Shown here: positions 36,068-45,725 of the stretch, one piece after another
How positions within the stretch are numbered: position 1 is the stretch's first letter
Layout: each line of letters begins with the position of its first letter
Assembly: GCA_963699835.1 (NCBI GenBank)
Contig: CAVOVJ010000008.1
Span: 1 to 64,000, forward strand
Source of the DNA: BM003 sp963699835
GTDB taxonomy: Bacteria > Pseudomonadota > Gammaproteobacteria > Steroidobacterales > BM003
Direction: 5' to 3'
DNA: 64,000 nucleotides
Position numbers and translations under genes: made by a program
The notes under the pieces: generated by a model
Told to the model about the DNA's origin: nothing
The model's database searches: none
What the model saw: only the letters and a program-made list of their open reading frames with translations

Positions 36068-38302
36068 TTATTTTTCAAGAACAGTTCCGGATACAGATGC
36101 TTGAACCGCGCCCTGCGCACTTCTGCGGCTATTGAGATTGACCGCATGATCCCAGACCCGCGGATCGGAAAACAGGTCTTCATGGGACATCTCGAGTTTT
36201 CGTTGCCAGTTGCGATGCTCGTCGCTGGTACCGGGCACGTTCACCGGGTCCTCCATACCCAGCCAGTCCTCCAGCTGCACGCTCATCAGCGCGGCTCGGC
36301 TGGAGGCGACAAAACGCTCGACGGCCTCGGCCAACGGCGCCGAATATGGCGGGGGATCTTTTTCCTTCGACGCTGGCCACTCCCCCGCTTTTACAAGCGC
36401 TGCCAACAAGGCCCGTCTGTCTGCCATCCGTTCACCGTAGACAGCATCGCGAATCTCATCGCTGGGATACAGGCCCAGCCGTTCCCGCAGCGAAAGATCG
36501 GAACCCGTCCAGAAACTTCTGAACGGCGGCAGATCATGCGTGGACACAGTAACCAGTGCCTCGCGCGGGTAGGCCTCGGGACCGATAAAGGCCCCTGCAC
36601 TGTCTTTCTCGAAATAAAGCACCCTGTAAGAGAACAAGCCGAAATCGGGCATTGCCCGGCGCACTGCATCCGGTACTGTGCCGAGATCTTCACCGATGAC
36701 GACGCAGCGGTTACGCTGGCTCTCGAGCGCGACGATTCCAAACAGATCATCCATGCGGTAGTGAACGTAAGCGCCAGCGCTGGATGGCATCCCCCGCGGA
36801 ACCCACCATAGCCGGCACAGCGCCATGACATGATCGATCCGCAGTGCACCCGCATCTTTCATGTTACTTCGCATCAGCGTGGCAAACGCCTTGTAACCCT
36901 GCTCCATCAGCTCGCGCGGCCTGAGCGGCGGCACCCCCCAGTCCTGCCCCGTAAGCGCCAGGGGATCCGGCGGAGCTCCGACACTCGCCGCATCGCTGAG
37001 CACATCCTGGTCGGACCACGCTTCAGCGCCAGAAGGATCGACGCCAACCGCGAGATCGAGATAGAGACCGATCCGCATTCCCGCTCGCCGCGCTGCCTGT
37101 GCCGCGTTGTCGAGCTGGCCCGCGGCAACCCACTGCAGGTACTGGTAATAACGCACACGGTCGCCGTTTTCCGCGGCAAACGCGACGACAGCCGCACCTT
37201 CGGGCTTATGAAACTGCGGCGGCCAGTTGCGCCAGCCGGCTTGCCCGTGCTCGTGCCACATGGCCTCAGACAGGGCATCGAACACGGCCTGCCGTCGCAG
37301 CGCCTCGCCACCGCCTTCGCAAAACTCATGAAAAGCCAACGCCCTGGCACTGCCGGTCGCCAGATGACGCTCGCAAAAACTTTGATAGAGCATCTCAAGC
37401 GCACTCTGCTTGAGTTCCGCGACCCCAATGTAGTCGACATACGGCTCGTTGCGCAGGTCATCGAGGCGACGGCAAAACCGTGCCTGATCCGCGAGCGCCT
37501 GGGCCGCGGCGCATTCGCTAAAGTCCTCCACCCCCGGCACATCAATATACAAAGTGTTGAGAAACGCCCGGGACGAGGGGCTGTACGGGCTCGAATGCGC
37601 CGGGTTCGCCGGAAACAACGCATGCAACGGATTCAGTGCGACGTAATCGGCACCGAGCTCGGCAGCCTGCAGCGCGAGTTCGCGCAGATCGGCGAAGTCA
37701 CCGATTCCCCAGTTGCTCCCCGAACGCAGCGTATAGAGCTGCACCGCAACTCCCCACATTCGCTGATCCTCTGCCAGCGCTTCAGGCTGATAACAGCGTT
37801 GGGGCACGACAATCAGGTGGCACCCGGCAAACACCGTGTTGTCGCTCCTGCTGACAAGTTCGAGGCGGTGATAACCGAGAGGCAAAGTGGCAGACGGCCA
37901 AAAATTGAAGCATTTGTGCAGGGCACCTTCAACGATCTTTTCTTCCAGCAAAACACAATCTTGTGGCCGCACGCTGCCGGACAGCATGGTTCCGTCCTCG
38001 GCGTGAATGCGCCAGTCGATCAGGAAACCTGCATGCTCGGCGCGTACCGCTAACGGTATCCCGCGGTCGCGTCGCTCCCGAATTACCGCAACGACCGGAA
38101 GCACCTTATACCAGGCGGACAATTCCAGCTCCTTTAGCTGTTGTTCGCCGAGGTCCGGATCGTCCGTGGCAAATCCCATCGCCCGCACCAGCGCCGCCGT
38201 GGTCTCGGGGCTTGTCTCATGCCGCTCACCCCTGAAATCGTACCAATGGTCCTCGATGCCGAGGCATGCGGCCAGACGGTTGGTGTGGCGTGAAATTTCC
38301 AT
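36068..38302 (-). CDS. malQ: 4-alpha-glucanotransferase (amylomaltase)
   Basis: About 744 residues, the long E. coli-like form with an N-terminal beta-rich region before the GH77 barrel. Catalytic blocks are NPLHALFPANPAHSSPYSPS, the nucleophile in GALRIDHVMALCRLW, the acid/base in CVVIGEDLGTVP and STHDLPPFRSFWTG. MalQ moves glucan chains between maltodextrins in the cytoplasm, releasing glucose and longer chains for phosphorylase. The ATG at 38302 has a GGAAC site upstream; an ATG at 38323 is also in frame. It follows the DOMON/SHOCT gene closely and precedes the Rap1a-like gene. Confidence 0.95.
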   Translation of the reverse strand: MEISRHTNRLAACLGIEDHWYDFRGERHETSPETTAALVRAMGFATDDPDLGEQQLKELELSAWYKVLPVVAVIRERRDRGIPLAVRAEHAGFLIDWRIHAEDGTMLSGSVRPQDCVLLEEKIVEGALHKCFNFWPSATLPLGYHRLELVSRSDNTVFAGCHLIVVPQRCYQPEALAEDQRMWGVAVQLYTLRSGSNWGIGDFADLRELALQAAELGADYVALNPLHALFPANPAHSSPYSPSSRAFLNTLYIDVPGVEDFSECAAAQALADQARFCRRLDDLRNEPYVDYIGVAELKQSALEMLYQSFCERHLATGSARALAFHEFCEGGGEALRRQAVFDALSEAMWHEHGQAGWRNWPPQFHKPEGAAVVAFAAENGDRVRYYQYLQWVAAGQLDNAAQAARRAGMRIGLYLDLAVGVDPSGAEAWSDQDVLSDAASVGAPPDPLALTGQDWGVPPLRPRELMEQGYKAFATLMRSNMKDAGALRIDHVMALCRLWWVPRGMPSSAGAYVHYRMDDLFGIVALESQRNRCVVIGEDLGTVPDAVRRAMPDFGLFSYRVLYFEKDSAGAFIGPEAYPREALVTVSTHDLPPFRSFWTGSDLSLRERLGLYPSDEIRDAVYGERMADRRALLAALVKAGEWPASKEKDPPPYSAPLAEAVERFVASSRAALMSVQLEDWLGMEDPVNVPGTSDEHRNWQRKLEMSHEDLFSDPRVWDHAVNLNSRRSAQGAVQASVSGTVLEK

Positions 38303-38324
38303 GTTAGTTCCGTCTTGTTCCATG

Positions 38325-39563
38325 TCAGATCTGGGAGAGTATCTTACGCCGGATCTCCTGGTATTCCTGCTCCGTGATGAGGCCACCCTGGCGCAGGGTC
38401 TGCAGGGTCTTCAGCCGTTCGACGATTGTCCGGCGATCGTCGCGCGAGATGCCGGTGCCAGAACCCGCCGTCGCCGGAACAACTGCCGCCTGTCCGGCGG
38501 GGGCCGCACCCGGACTTTCCTGCTGCCGCGGTTCCTGGCCGGTCACCTCTCCCTGCTTTGTCTCGGGCGGCGGAATATCCGGAACGGTCGAAAATGCGAG
38601 TTCCGTCTCGCCGCTTCCGGGCCGGGCCGGCGCACCACTCGGCACGACGCCTGGCAGGCTCGCGAGGCGTCGGGTATTCAGATCATAGTCGCCGAGGCGC
38701 GCAGCCTGAATGCCCGGATCGGCGGAGAGATAGTCGACGATAGGCGCCTGGTTCAGATCATGGTCGGCCGGGAGACCGAACGCTTCGTAGCTGCGGCCAA
38801 GCGCGATTGGCATGACCATCATCGGAATGTCCTTGCCGGGACGGGCGCGCATCAGCTGCTCGACATCCGCGCCGGTCACGAGCACCGTATAGGCCCAGTC
38901 CTCACTTGCGGCGTCACCGAGAAACTCGACAGGCACGAAAAATTTCAACTCCCTTCCCCGGACTCTCACCTGTCGCGGAAACAATACGAGGTCTTCGACG
39001 CGCTCGCGTGCCCTGGCCCGGACCCTCGCCCAGTCTTCCCGGGTCAGCCGGCCCAGTTCCACCTGTTCCTCTGCGCCGAAGATGCGCTGGACGAAAATGT
39101 CCAGCAACGAACGTCCGACATCGGGTCGCGGCGTCAGTATGATCGCCCTCTCCCAGGCCGCGTCGGGATCAACCTGGACCGCACGCGCCGGCGCGGTGTC
39201 GCGAATTCCGGAATTCTCGACCCGGTCGGTATCGATATAAATGTCGATGTTGAATGTGTAAAAGTCGTGACGCACGATTTGTTCGAGCGGCGTCTGCCCC
39301 AGTATCGTGACCCGGCCCTTGGGGCTTGCAATCGGATTTCTAAATCGAATCGTGAACCACGTTCCGTCGAGTTCGTTCTCAACGCGCATCCAGACGATGT
39401 CGAGGTCGCCCCGTTTCATATGCTCTCGGTTGGGATAAAACAGGTAGCCCGCTCCATTGTCGTCTCCGACGACATCGTCGAGCTGGAATGACAACGCGGA
39501 TGAGACCGGCCCCAACGTGACCAGCATAAAAACAAGGGCTGCGAAGCGAATCCTGACTCTCAT
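38325..39563 (-). CDS. Secreted glucodextranase-C/DOMON-like protein with a SHOCT-like tail
   Basis: A 412-residue protein with a signal peptide (FAALVFMLVTLGPVSSALS). The mature part begins FQLDDVVGDDNGAGYLFYP and continues with an Ig-like domain of the glucodextranase C-terminal type (YIDTDRVENSG, AWERAIILTPRP), a module found beside alpha-glucan enzymes. A proline/glutamine-rich linker leads to a C-terminal helix pair (LKTLQTLRQGGLITEQEYQE) typical of SHOCT domains. It shares its fold with the protein at 41938-42750. A role in binding glucans or organising the outer-membrane uptake system is a guess. Confidence 0.75.
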   Translation of the reverse strand: MRVRIRFAALVFMLVTLGPVSSALSFQLDDVVGDDNGAGYLFYPNREHMKRGDLDIVWMRVENELDGTWFTIRFRNPIASPKGRVTILGQTPLEQIVRHDFYTFNIDIYIDTDRVENSGIRDTAPARAVQVDPDAAWERAIILTPRPDVGRSLLDIFVQRIFGAEEQVELGRLTREDWARVRARARERVEDLVLFPRQVRVRGRELKFFVPVEFLGDAASEDWAYTVLVTGADVEQLMRARPGKDIPMMVMPIALGRSYEAFGLPADHDLNQAPIVDYLSADPGIQAARLGDYDLNTRRLASLPGVVPSGAPARPGSGETELAFSTVPDIPPPETKQGEVTGQEPRQQESPGAAPAGQAAVVPATAGSGTGISRDDRRTIVERLKTLQTLRQGGLITEQEYQEIRRKILSQI

Positions 39564-39593
39564 CTATCGTATCCGGCGTCGGCTCCCGAAATG

Positions 39594-39625
39594 AAAAAAG
39601 GGCAGCCGCGTCGCCGTGGCTGCCC
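39594..39625 (-). terminator. Rho-independent terminator after the porin gene
   Basis: On the minus strand, GGGCAGCC and GGCTGCCC form a perfect 8-bp stem followed by six T residues. It lies 21 bases after the porin stop, separating the transporter/porin transcript from the downstream DOMON-malQ genes. Confidence 0.85.
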
Positions 39626-39645
39626 TCCTGGAACTCCTGCGGCGG

Positions 39646-41859
39646 TCAGAAGCTGACCTTCATGAACGCCTTCAGACGATATTGGTTGAAATCCACTTCC
39701 TGACCGGAGATGTTACCCATCGGTGTCGCGACCGTATCGCCGGCCGGGATGAACTTGACGATCTGGCCCGCGTCGTTGACCGTGTAGAAGTCCGGATCGT
39801 AATCCCCCCAGAAGTAGTCCACCACCCCGCCAAATTCAACACCAGACAGGAAATAGCTGAGCTCGAGCCCGACACGGTTCTTCGTGTGCTCGCCGGTCAT
39901 GTACTCGGCCCAGCCATTCGGCGAGCATTCGAACTCGCAGCCCACTGGCGCCACGTCGGTAATGCCGTCGAACAGATCAATGGTCCAGTACTCATACCAC
40001 AGCTTTGCGTACAGATCGGGATGCAACTGGTAGCCCATCGACACACCGTAGCTGTAGTACTCGGCCTCGCGGTCATCGCAACTGGTGCAGCCGAACAGCC
40101 CTATGGCCGATTCCCGATCCCAGTCGGGATTCACGAAGTCCGCGTTGAAACCGTCGTAAGCATCGAGCAGCTTATCCTGATTGGTCACCCGATCATCAGA
40201 GTCGTCGGTGTATTTGAACCGCCCCATCAAATCGATGCCGTTCCCTATATCCAGCACGTAGTTGACACGGAACGCGTAAATCTGCGTCTCGCGATCCTGG
40301 TACGGTGCATACGCGGAACGATAGTTCTCACCGACGCCCCAGCTGTGCAGACCTTCATTGCGCGGATAGATGCAGTCGTCTTTTGTTTGTTCTCCGCATG
40401 CCTGCCAGTTCGTGTTGTAGTCAAGATAGGTGTACTCGCCGGTAAACTCCCAGTCGTTCCAGACGAACGACGGCTTCAGCGTCACGCCCTTCCAGCCCAT
40501 GACGGCCACTGCAACCGGCTCGTCGAAATCGGTGAAGTCGTTGTCGGCCATTCCGGAGACGACCTGCTGGACCTCGCCGTTCCAACCGCCCCAGCCAACC
40601 CCAGTCGCGCCATCGCTGTTCCGGTTACCGAAATTGTAATCGGGACGGCCCCACAGCCAGGTCCCGTCAACCGGACCCTCGGTGATAAGCACGTCGGATT
40701 CGCGTCGCGCCGCAAGGACCGACTGGAAATCCTCGCTGATGTCGAATGCCTGCACCGCGATACCGAAGCCATCAATGAACAGATCGTTGAAATCGAGGTT
40801 TAATGACCACGACAGGCCATCTGCATCGTCGGTCAAAGTCGGACTGAAGCGGCAGGCGGTCGTTGTGTCGGCCCCCGAGGTGTTCCATGCCCCGGCCTGA
40901 CACGTTTCATCACGCACGTTGAAGTCCGAATACCAGGCACCGCCGTTGATATCCATCCAGTCGAAGCCTGAATACTGGCCCTTCAGTGCGACTACCAGAT
41001 TCGAATAGCGTTCTTCGGTATCCGTACCATCGCGGTTATCCTCGCCGTCCCGATCCGGATCACCCTCGGGCAACAAGCCATCCGGGGTGTTGAGTTCGTC
41101 CGCCTTGATCTCGTCGTCACGAATGTAGGAGACGATACCCGTCAGGTTCAGATCCGGAGTCGCCGACCAGCGCAGTTGTCCGACCCAGGCCGCATCGTTG
41201 TGTTCGAGACAGTCGTTGCCGCGATTCGGATCGCAGTCGGTCGTACGGAATCCAGGCCCCGCGAACAGCCGCGGCAATGACACACGTGCCAGGTCCCACC
41301 GCAGCACACCGTCGGCTGCCGCGCCCTGGAACAGCAGACCCGACGAGTTATCGCGATCGATGTAACGGAATTTGCCGACCGTCCACGGATCGAACATGCC
41401 CCAATCGTTGGAACCGATCGTGGCCGAATCAATCCAGTCATACCCGGGTGTGATTCGCGCCCAGACACCACGCATTTTCACATACTGAGCGCTGCGCGGG
41501 TCGCTTTCGTCCGCTTTTCCGGCGTCTGAATCGACACCGAAGCCGCCAAAGTTAGTCCAGAAGTTCTGATTGAATCGCGCCTTCAGGCGGCCACCGATCT
41601 CGACCTGGCTGGAAACCTGGGAATTGAACATCAGTTCAAATTCAATACCCTGACCCTGGTCACCGCCCGCCTCGCCGGGAGTCGTCTCGGCGTTGTTGTA
41701 GAGCGCGTTCTCAAAGCGACGGTCACCGTCGAGAAACTTTGCATAAACGCTGCCGAACCATTTGATCTCGCCGGGCCCCTGCTGCGCATGCGCCTCTGGC
41801 ACCTGGGTTCCCAAGGCCGCGGCCACCGCCGCAGACAAGACAAGCTTTCTGTACTCCAT
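39646..41859 (-). CDS. Outer-membrane porin, probably for maltodextrins
   Basis: A 737-residue protein with a signal peptide (LVLSAAVAAALGTQVPEAHA), alternating aromatic-rich strands throughout and a terminal Phe in AFMKVSF, the usual beta-barrel assembly signal. It starts 'IKWFGSVYAKFLDGDRRF', resembling porin N-terminal strands. Several loops are rich in Asp/Asn/Gly and Cys pairs. It is followed by a strong terminator and lies downstream of malG and the DOMON-like protein, so it most likely carries alpha-glucan oligosaccharides across the outer membrane. GGAGGGAAGAG precedes the ATG. Confidence 0.8.
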   Translation of the reverse strand: MEYRKLVLSAAVAAALGTQVPEAHAQQGPGEIKWFGSVYAKFLDGDRRFENALYNNAETTPGEAGGDQGQGIEFELMFNSQVSSQVEIGGRLKARFNQNFWTNFGGFGVDSDAGKADESDPRSAQYVKMRGVWARITPGYDWIDSATIGSNDWGMFDPWTVGKFRYIDRDNSSGLLFQGAAADGVLRWDLARVSLPRLFAGPGFRTTDCDPNRGNDCLEHNDAAWVGQLRWSATPDLNLTGIVSYIRDDEIKADELNTPDGLLPEGDPDRDGEDNRDGTDTEERYSNLVVALKGQYSGFDWMDINGGAWYSDFNVRDETCQAGAWNTSGADTTTACRFSPTLTDDADGLSWSLNLDFNDLFIDGFGIAVQAFDISEDFQSVLAARRESDVLITEGPVDGTWLWGRPDYNFGNRNSDGATGVGWGGWNGEVQQVVSGMADNDFTDFDEPVAVAVMGWKGVTLKPSFVWNDWEFTGEYTYLDYNTNWQACGEQTKDDCIYPRNEGLHSWGVGENYRSAYAPYQDRETQIYAFRVNYVLDIGNGIDLMGRFKYTDDSDDRVTNQDKLLDAYDGFNADFVNPDWDRESAIGLFGCTSCDDREAEYYSYGVSMGYQLHPDLYAKLWYEYWTIDLFDGITDVAPVGCEFECSPNGWAEYMTGEHTKNRVGLELSYFLSGVEFGGVVDYFWGDYDPDFYTVNDAGQIVKFIPAGDTVATPMGNISGQEVDFNQYRLKAFMKVSF

Positions 41860-41937
41860 CTCTTCCCTCCGAGCTCCAGACCGCGGGGTTTTTGTTATCG
41901 CTGCTCTAAGCTACGTCTTGAATCTTTGTCACTTGTT

Positions 41938-42750
41938 CTATTTGCCTACCATCTCTAGCGTGGCCATCTTGACCGAATTGCCGTCCCCGTCGCACTCGTA
42001 AGCGAGCATCGCATGTTGCGCCGCAATTTCGTCGGCGCCGCCTTGTGCGGGCGGAGCGAGTATATCCATCACGTGCGGGTCACAATTATAGTCATTACCC
42101 CCGCCGAAGCGATGCTGGCCCTCGAACTCGTTAACTTTGCGGGTCAGCAGATCGGTCTTCTCCGGAAACCCTTCGTTCGATTGCACAACAACCTGATAGC
42201 GCCAGTTTGACGGATCACCGCCACCAAGCTCGTCGAGCTTGACCTTGCCGCTGATCGTCTTGCCGCGCCCCGTTGTGCGCCGCGGCACGACCGTATCCTC
42301 ACCGAGAGCCGCCGCCTTGGTTTTCACCTCGGCCGTAACACGCGATTGCGGCTGCGGCGAGAGAATCACAACTTTTTCCCATGCCGAGTCAGGTGCGAAC
42401 TGGATATTCAGGCCCGGCATGCCCTCGGTATGCCCGCTGCCGGCCACTCCGTCCTTATCGATGAAAATAAAAATCATCTGCACGGCGAAACCGCCACCCA
42501 TACCCCACGGGTCTTCCAGTTTCTGATTGACGCTGGCTTCGAAAGTAACGTTGCCACCTTTGTGTTCGGCCTTGAACTCGATCAGATCGAATGATCCGGG
42601 GGTGTATACCGCATCCGTTGGATACACGTAGTTACCGGGACCGTTATCGTCGCCGGCTGGATCCGTGAACACATATTCGTCGGCGAACGCGCCACTCGAG
42701 AGCAAACAAAGACTGGATGCAGCGATGCAAGTTCTGAGGCGTGATTGCAT
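41938..42750 (-). CDS. Secreted glucodextranase-C/DOMON-like protein
   Basis: A 270-residue protein with a signal peptide (TCIAASSLCLLSSGAFA). The domain starts YVFTDPAGDDNGPGNYVYP and includes VQMIFIFIDKDGVAG and DSAWEKVVILSPQPQ, the same pattern as the N-terminal domain at 38325-39563 and as the C-terminal modules of glucodextranases and some pullulanases. It lies between malG and the porin gene on one transcript. It probably acts as a periplasmic or surface glucan-binding accessory; no enzyme active site is visible. Confidence 0.78.
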   Translation of the reverse strand: MQSRLRTCIAASSLCLLSSGAFADEYVFTDPAGDDNGPGNYVYPTDAVYTPGSFDLIEFKAEHKGGNVTFEASVNQKLEDPWGMGGGFAVQMIFIFIDKDGVAGSGHTEGMPGLNIQFAPDSAWEKVVILSPQPQSRVTAEVKTKAAALGEDTVVPRRTTGRGKTISGKVKLDELGGGDPSNWRYQVVVQSNEGFPEKTDLLTRKVNEFEGQHRFGGGNDYNCDPHVMDILAPPAQGGADEIAAQHAMLAYECDGDGNSVKMATLEMVGK

Positions 42751-42825
42751 GGTAAACCTCTCGTTTGTGCTTGTTGTCTTTTTCCGGTCACGTTGTTGCA
42801 GGGCACAAGACTTGCGGTCTTATCT

Positions 42826-43707
42826 TCATCCCTTGACGCCGCCGGCGGTCAGACCCGAAACCAGATAATTCTGCAAATAATAGAACAACGCAACAACGGG
42901 TATCGATACTATTATTGAACCGGCCGCAAAATAACCCCACTGCTGCGAGAATCCCCCCACAAAGAAGCGCAAACCCACTGGCGCAGTGTACATGATTTCC
43001 TCCTCCATGAAGATAGACGCCAGAATGAATTCATTCCACCCCGTCATGAAAGAAAAAAGCGCAGTAACCGCGACTGCAGGTTTGGCCAGCGGCAGAATGA
43101 TCTTGAAGAAAATTTGTTGCCGCGTTGCACCATCCATAATCGCGGATTCCTCTATCTCGTAGGGAATGGTGTCGAAGTACGCCTTGAGCATCCAGACGCA
43201 GAAAGGGATTGCGGTCGTAGCGTAGACCATCACCAGACCGAGATAGGAATTGCCCAGGTTCAGCCACTTAACGATGATGATAAAAAGCGGCACCATCATC
43301 AGTGTGCCCGGAAACATCTGCGAGACGAGAAACGACATCAGACCGGCGCGGCGCCCCGGGAACCGGAATCTGGAAAAAGCGTAACCGGCGGTGCAGGCGA
43401 GAAACACTCCGAGTACTGTCGTCGCGCCGGCCACTATGGCGCCATTGAACATCCAGCGCGCGAACGGCTGCTCCGTCATTACGTCGACAAAGTTCTGCAC
43501 CGAAAAAGTCTGCGGCCAGGGATGAATGTAGCGGAGACGATCAAGAAACGTCGGATCCGACGGCAAATTGACAAAGAAAAGGTTTTGCCCCCCTGAGAAA
43601 GCTATCGTGAACACCCACAGAATCGGGTAGATCGCGAGCAGGGTGAATGCGATCAGCCCGACGTGAATCCACAAATGACCAGAGCGGCTTTCCCCGACAT
43701 CGCTCAT
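42826..43707 (-). CDS. malG: Maltodextrin ABC transporter permease MalG
   Basis: A 293-residue inner-membrane permease with six helices and the EAA loop EIEESAIMDGATRQQIFF (interface with MalK), ending FYYLQNYLVSGLTAGGVKG, the characteristic MalG C-terminus. It overlaps malF by four bases. Together with MalF it forms the channel for maltose and maltodextrins. Confidence 0.95.
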   Translation of the reverse strand: MSDVGESRSGHLWIHVGLIAFTLLAIYPILWVFTIAFSGGQNLFFVNLPSDPTFLDRLRYIHPWPQTFSVQNFVDVMTEQPFARWMFNGAIVAGATTVLGVFLACTAGYAFSRFRFPGRRAGLMSFLVSQMFPGTLMMVPLFIIIVKWLNLGNSYLGLVMVYATTAIPFCVWMLKAYFDTIPYEIEESAIMDGATRQQIFFKIILPLAKPAVAVTALFSFMTGWNEFILASIFMEEEIMYTAPVGLRFFVGGFSQQWGYFAAGSIIVSIPVVALFYYLQNYLVSGLTAGGVKG

Positions 43708-45725
43708 GCCACGTTCTCCGTTGCCTTGGACATTTTGTTCTGGAATACGCCGTAAGTAAGCAGGATCAGGAAAATCACCACCGAATAAGCCGCTGCATAC
43801 GCATATCTATACTGTTCGAACGCCAGCTTGTAAGCCTGGGTGATCAGTATTTCATTGGCACCGCCCGGCTCACCTCCCGATACCAGGAAAATGATGTTGA
43901 ACATATTGAAGGTCCAGACAACCGAGATAATGATCGCCGGGATGAGCGTCGGCTTTAACAAAGGCAGCGTGATATGGCGAAACTGTTGCCATCGCGTTGC
44001 CCCCTCAACCCTTGCAGCCTCATACATATCCGCCGATATCGATTGCAGGCCACCGAGAATGACGACCATCATGAACGGGAAACTCAGCCATCCATTAGTG
44101 GCAAGACCCGTGATAAAAGACGGAAACACACCATCGAACCATGCGACCGGTTCGCCGCCAAACATTTGGATAGCCTGGTTGATTACGCCAAACTGCTGAT
44201 GAAACATGCCACGCCAGGTCAGTGCGGTTATGTAGTTAGGCACCGCCCAGGGCAGAATTAACAGGATCCGATAGATCGACTTGCCGCGCAGGCCCTTGGT
44301 GTTCAATGCGAGAGCCAGCAACAGCCCGATGGAGACGCCGATCAGCACGTTGAACACAGTCCAGCATATCGTGATGTACAACGTCCAATAGAAGTTCTTA
44401 TAGTTAAAAATCCAGCCGTCATCGGTTCTTCTGGCGATATTGAAATCGCCGAGAATATCGACATAGTTCTTGAGGCCCACCCACAAATCGCGTAACGGCA
44501 GATTCTCGTTGAAAAGCGTCATGTCGGTGAACGACAACGCCACGCCATAGGCGAACGGAAACATCACCAGCAGCAGCATACCGAGCATCGCCGGTGTCAC
44601 ATACAGATAGGCGTCGCGATGCTCGACCAGCGTTCGCCATACCCGTTGACCGTAGCCAAGTCCTATGAACAGCAACAACACCAGGCCGCTGACCCAGTTG
44701 CCACGCATCGCGTTGCCGAGGAAGCTGCGTCGCGTTTCGACCTGGCGGCTCGTGGCTTCATTATCGAGTTCGCCGCTGCCGCGGACCAGTGCCAGCGGGC
44801 GCTGATAGTCGTCCACGTCCCAGAGATTTTCGCCGTTCTCAACGAGGTTGACACCGCTGTCTGACGCCAGCACCCGCGCACTGTCACGCAAAGTCTGGTA
44901 CTCGGCAGCCAGCGACTGGTTCAGTTCGATTTCGAGCGCCCCGGCACGATCCAGTCCGTACTGGCCGAAAAAATAGAGACCCAGGCTGAAAACGGCGATG
45001 GCCGCCAGAGCCTGACCCCAGCGGCTGCCGCCTGGCGTACGCAACGCCGGAACCAGCCAGCCCAGTCCCAGCATAGCCAGCGTCGGCAATACAATCGCGA
45101 GAGTCGCCGGAATGGCCATACTCCCACGCGGCACGGTGGTGACATTGCGCCGTACCTGGACCACACCCGCCACGGATTCGTCGACGAAATACGGTAGCGT
45201 TACCCGGTACTCGGTCGTACCAAGACGCTCAACATCGACATGGGCCTTGCGGAATACGCCCTCATCGCGGTTCGTTTCTACCGCGGTACGAATTTCCTGG
45301 GCCAGATCGTAAAACCACTTCTCGTCACGGGCGAGACGACGCGGCAGGGACTTTTCGGCGGCATCGCCCTCCTCCGTCGATGCCCGCAGGCTGGCGCCGC
45401 TAAGGCGGAGTACCCGCACGCCCTCCGCGCCGGGCTCGATCGCGGTCCAGGCGCTGGCTATTTCAGCAAGACTCTCAGCGGGTAATTCCCGGCGTTCGGC
45501 ATCCGCGACGATCTCAGCCAGACCCATCGCCGATGTGACGACCTGGCGCTCGTAATAGTCCTGGGATATTTCACGCTCGGCCTGACCGAAGAACCAGACG
45601 CTCAGGATCACCGCCAGGATGGATCCCAGCAGTACGCCGCGGACGACCCTGTCGGGCCATACCCGCCGCGACGCGGCTGCAGGCGCGCCTACGTCATCAG
45701 AATCACTAAGGGTCCTGTCGGTCAA
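43704..45725 (-). CDS. malF: Maltodextrin ABC transporter permease MalF with an extra N-terminal half
   Basis: The C-terminal 300 residues are a MalF permease (YLYVTPAMLGMLLLVMFPFA, the EAA-like loop MYEAARVEGATRWQQFRHI). The start is a TTG at 45725 that overlaps the malE stop (TTGA), with AAGGGA ten bases earlier; the frame itself opens further upstream. Before the permease lie about 370 residues: a helix (VLLGSILAVILSVWFFGQ), a periplasmic stretch of about 150 residues, two helices (AIPATLAIVLPTLAMLG, LAAIAVFSLGLYFFGQYG), and a second periplasmic stretch. This resembles a sensor module. Usual MalF has a much smaller N-terminal part, so this is an unusual architecture. Confidence 0.88.
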   Translation of the reverse strand: MTDRTLSDSDDVGAPAAASRRVWPDRVVRGVLLGSILAVILSVWFFGQAEREISQDYYERQVVTSAMGLAEIVADAERRELPAESLAEIASAWTAIEPGAEGVRVLRLSGASLRASTEEGDAAEKSLPRRLARDEKWFYDLAQEIRTAVETNRDEGVFRKAHVDVERLGTTEYRVTLPYFVDESVAGVVQVRRNVTTVPRGSMAIPATLAIVLPTLAMLGLGWLVPALRTPGGSRWGQALAAIAVFSLGLYFFGQYGLDRAGALEIELNQSLAAEYQTLRDSARVLASDSGVNLVENGENLWDVDDYQRPLALVRGSGELDNEATSRQVETRRSFLGNAMRGNWVSGLVLLLFIGLGYGQRVWRTLVEHRDAYLYVTPAMLGMLLLVMFPFAYGVALSFTDMTLFNENLPLRDLWVGLKNYVDILGDFNIARRTDDGWIFNYKNFYWTLYITICWTVFNVLIGVSIGLLLALALNTKGLRGKSIYRILLILPWAVPNYITALTWRGMFHQQFGVINQAIQMFGGEPVAWFDGVFPSFITGLATNGWLSFPFMMVVILGGLQSISADMYEAARVEGATRWQQFRHITLPLLKPTLIPAIIISVVWTFNMFNIIFLVSGGEPGGANEILITQAYKLAFEQYRYAYAAAYSVVIFLILLTYGVFQNKMSKATENVA

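Noticed and set aside
36830..38053. A 407-residue plus-strand frame inside malQ
   Set aside because: Shadow of malQ, whose catalytic residues and length are normal.
39616..40803. A 395-residue plus-strand frame inside the porin gene
   Set aside because: Antisense shadow of an intact porin with signal peptide and terminal Phe; no domain recognised.
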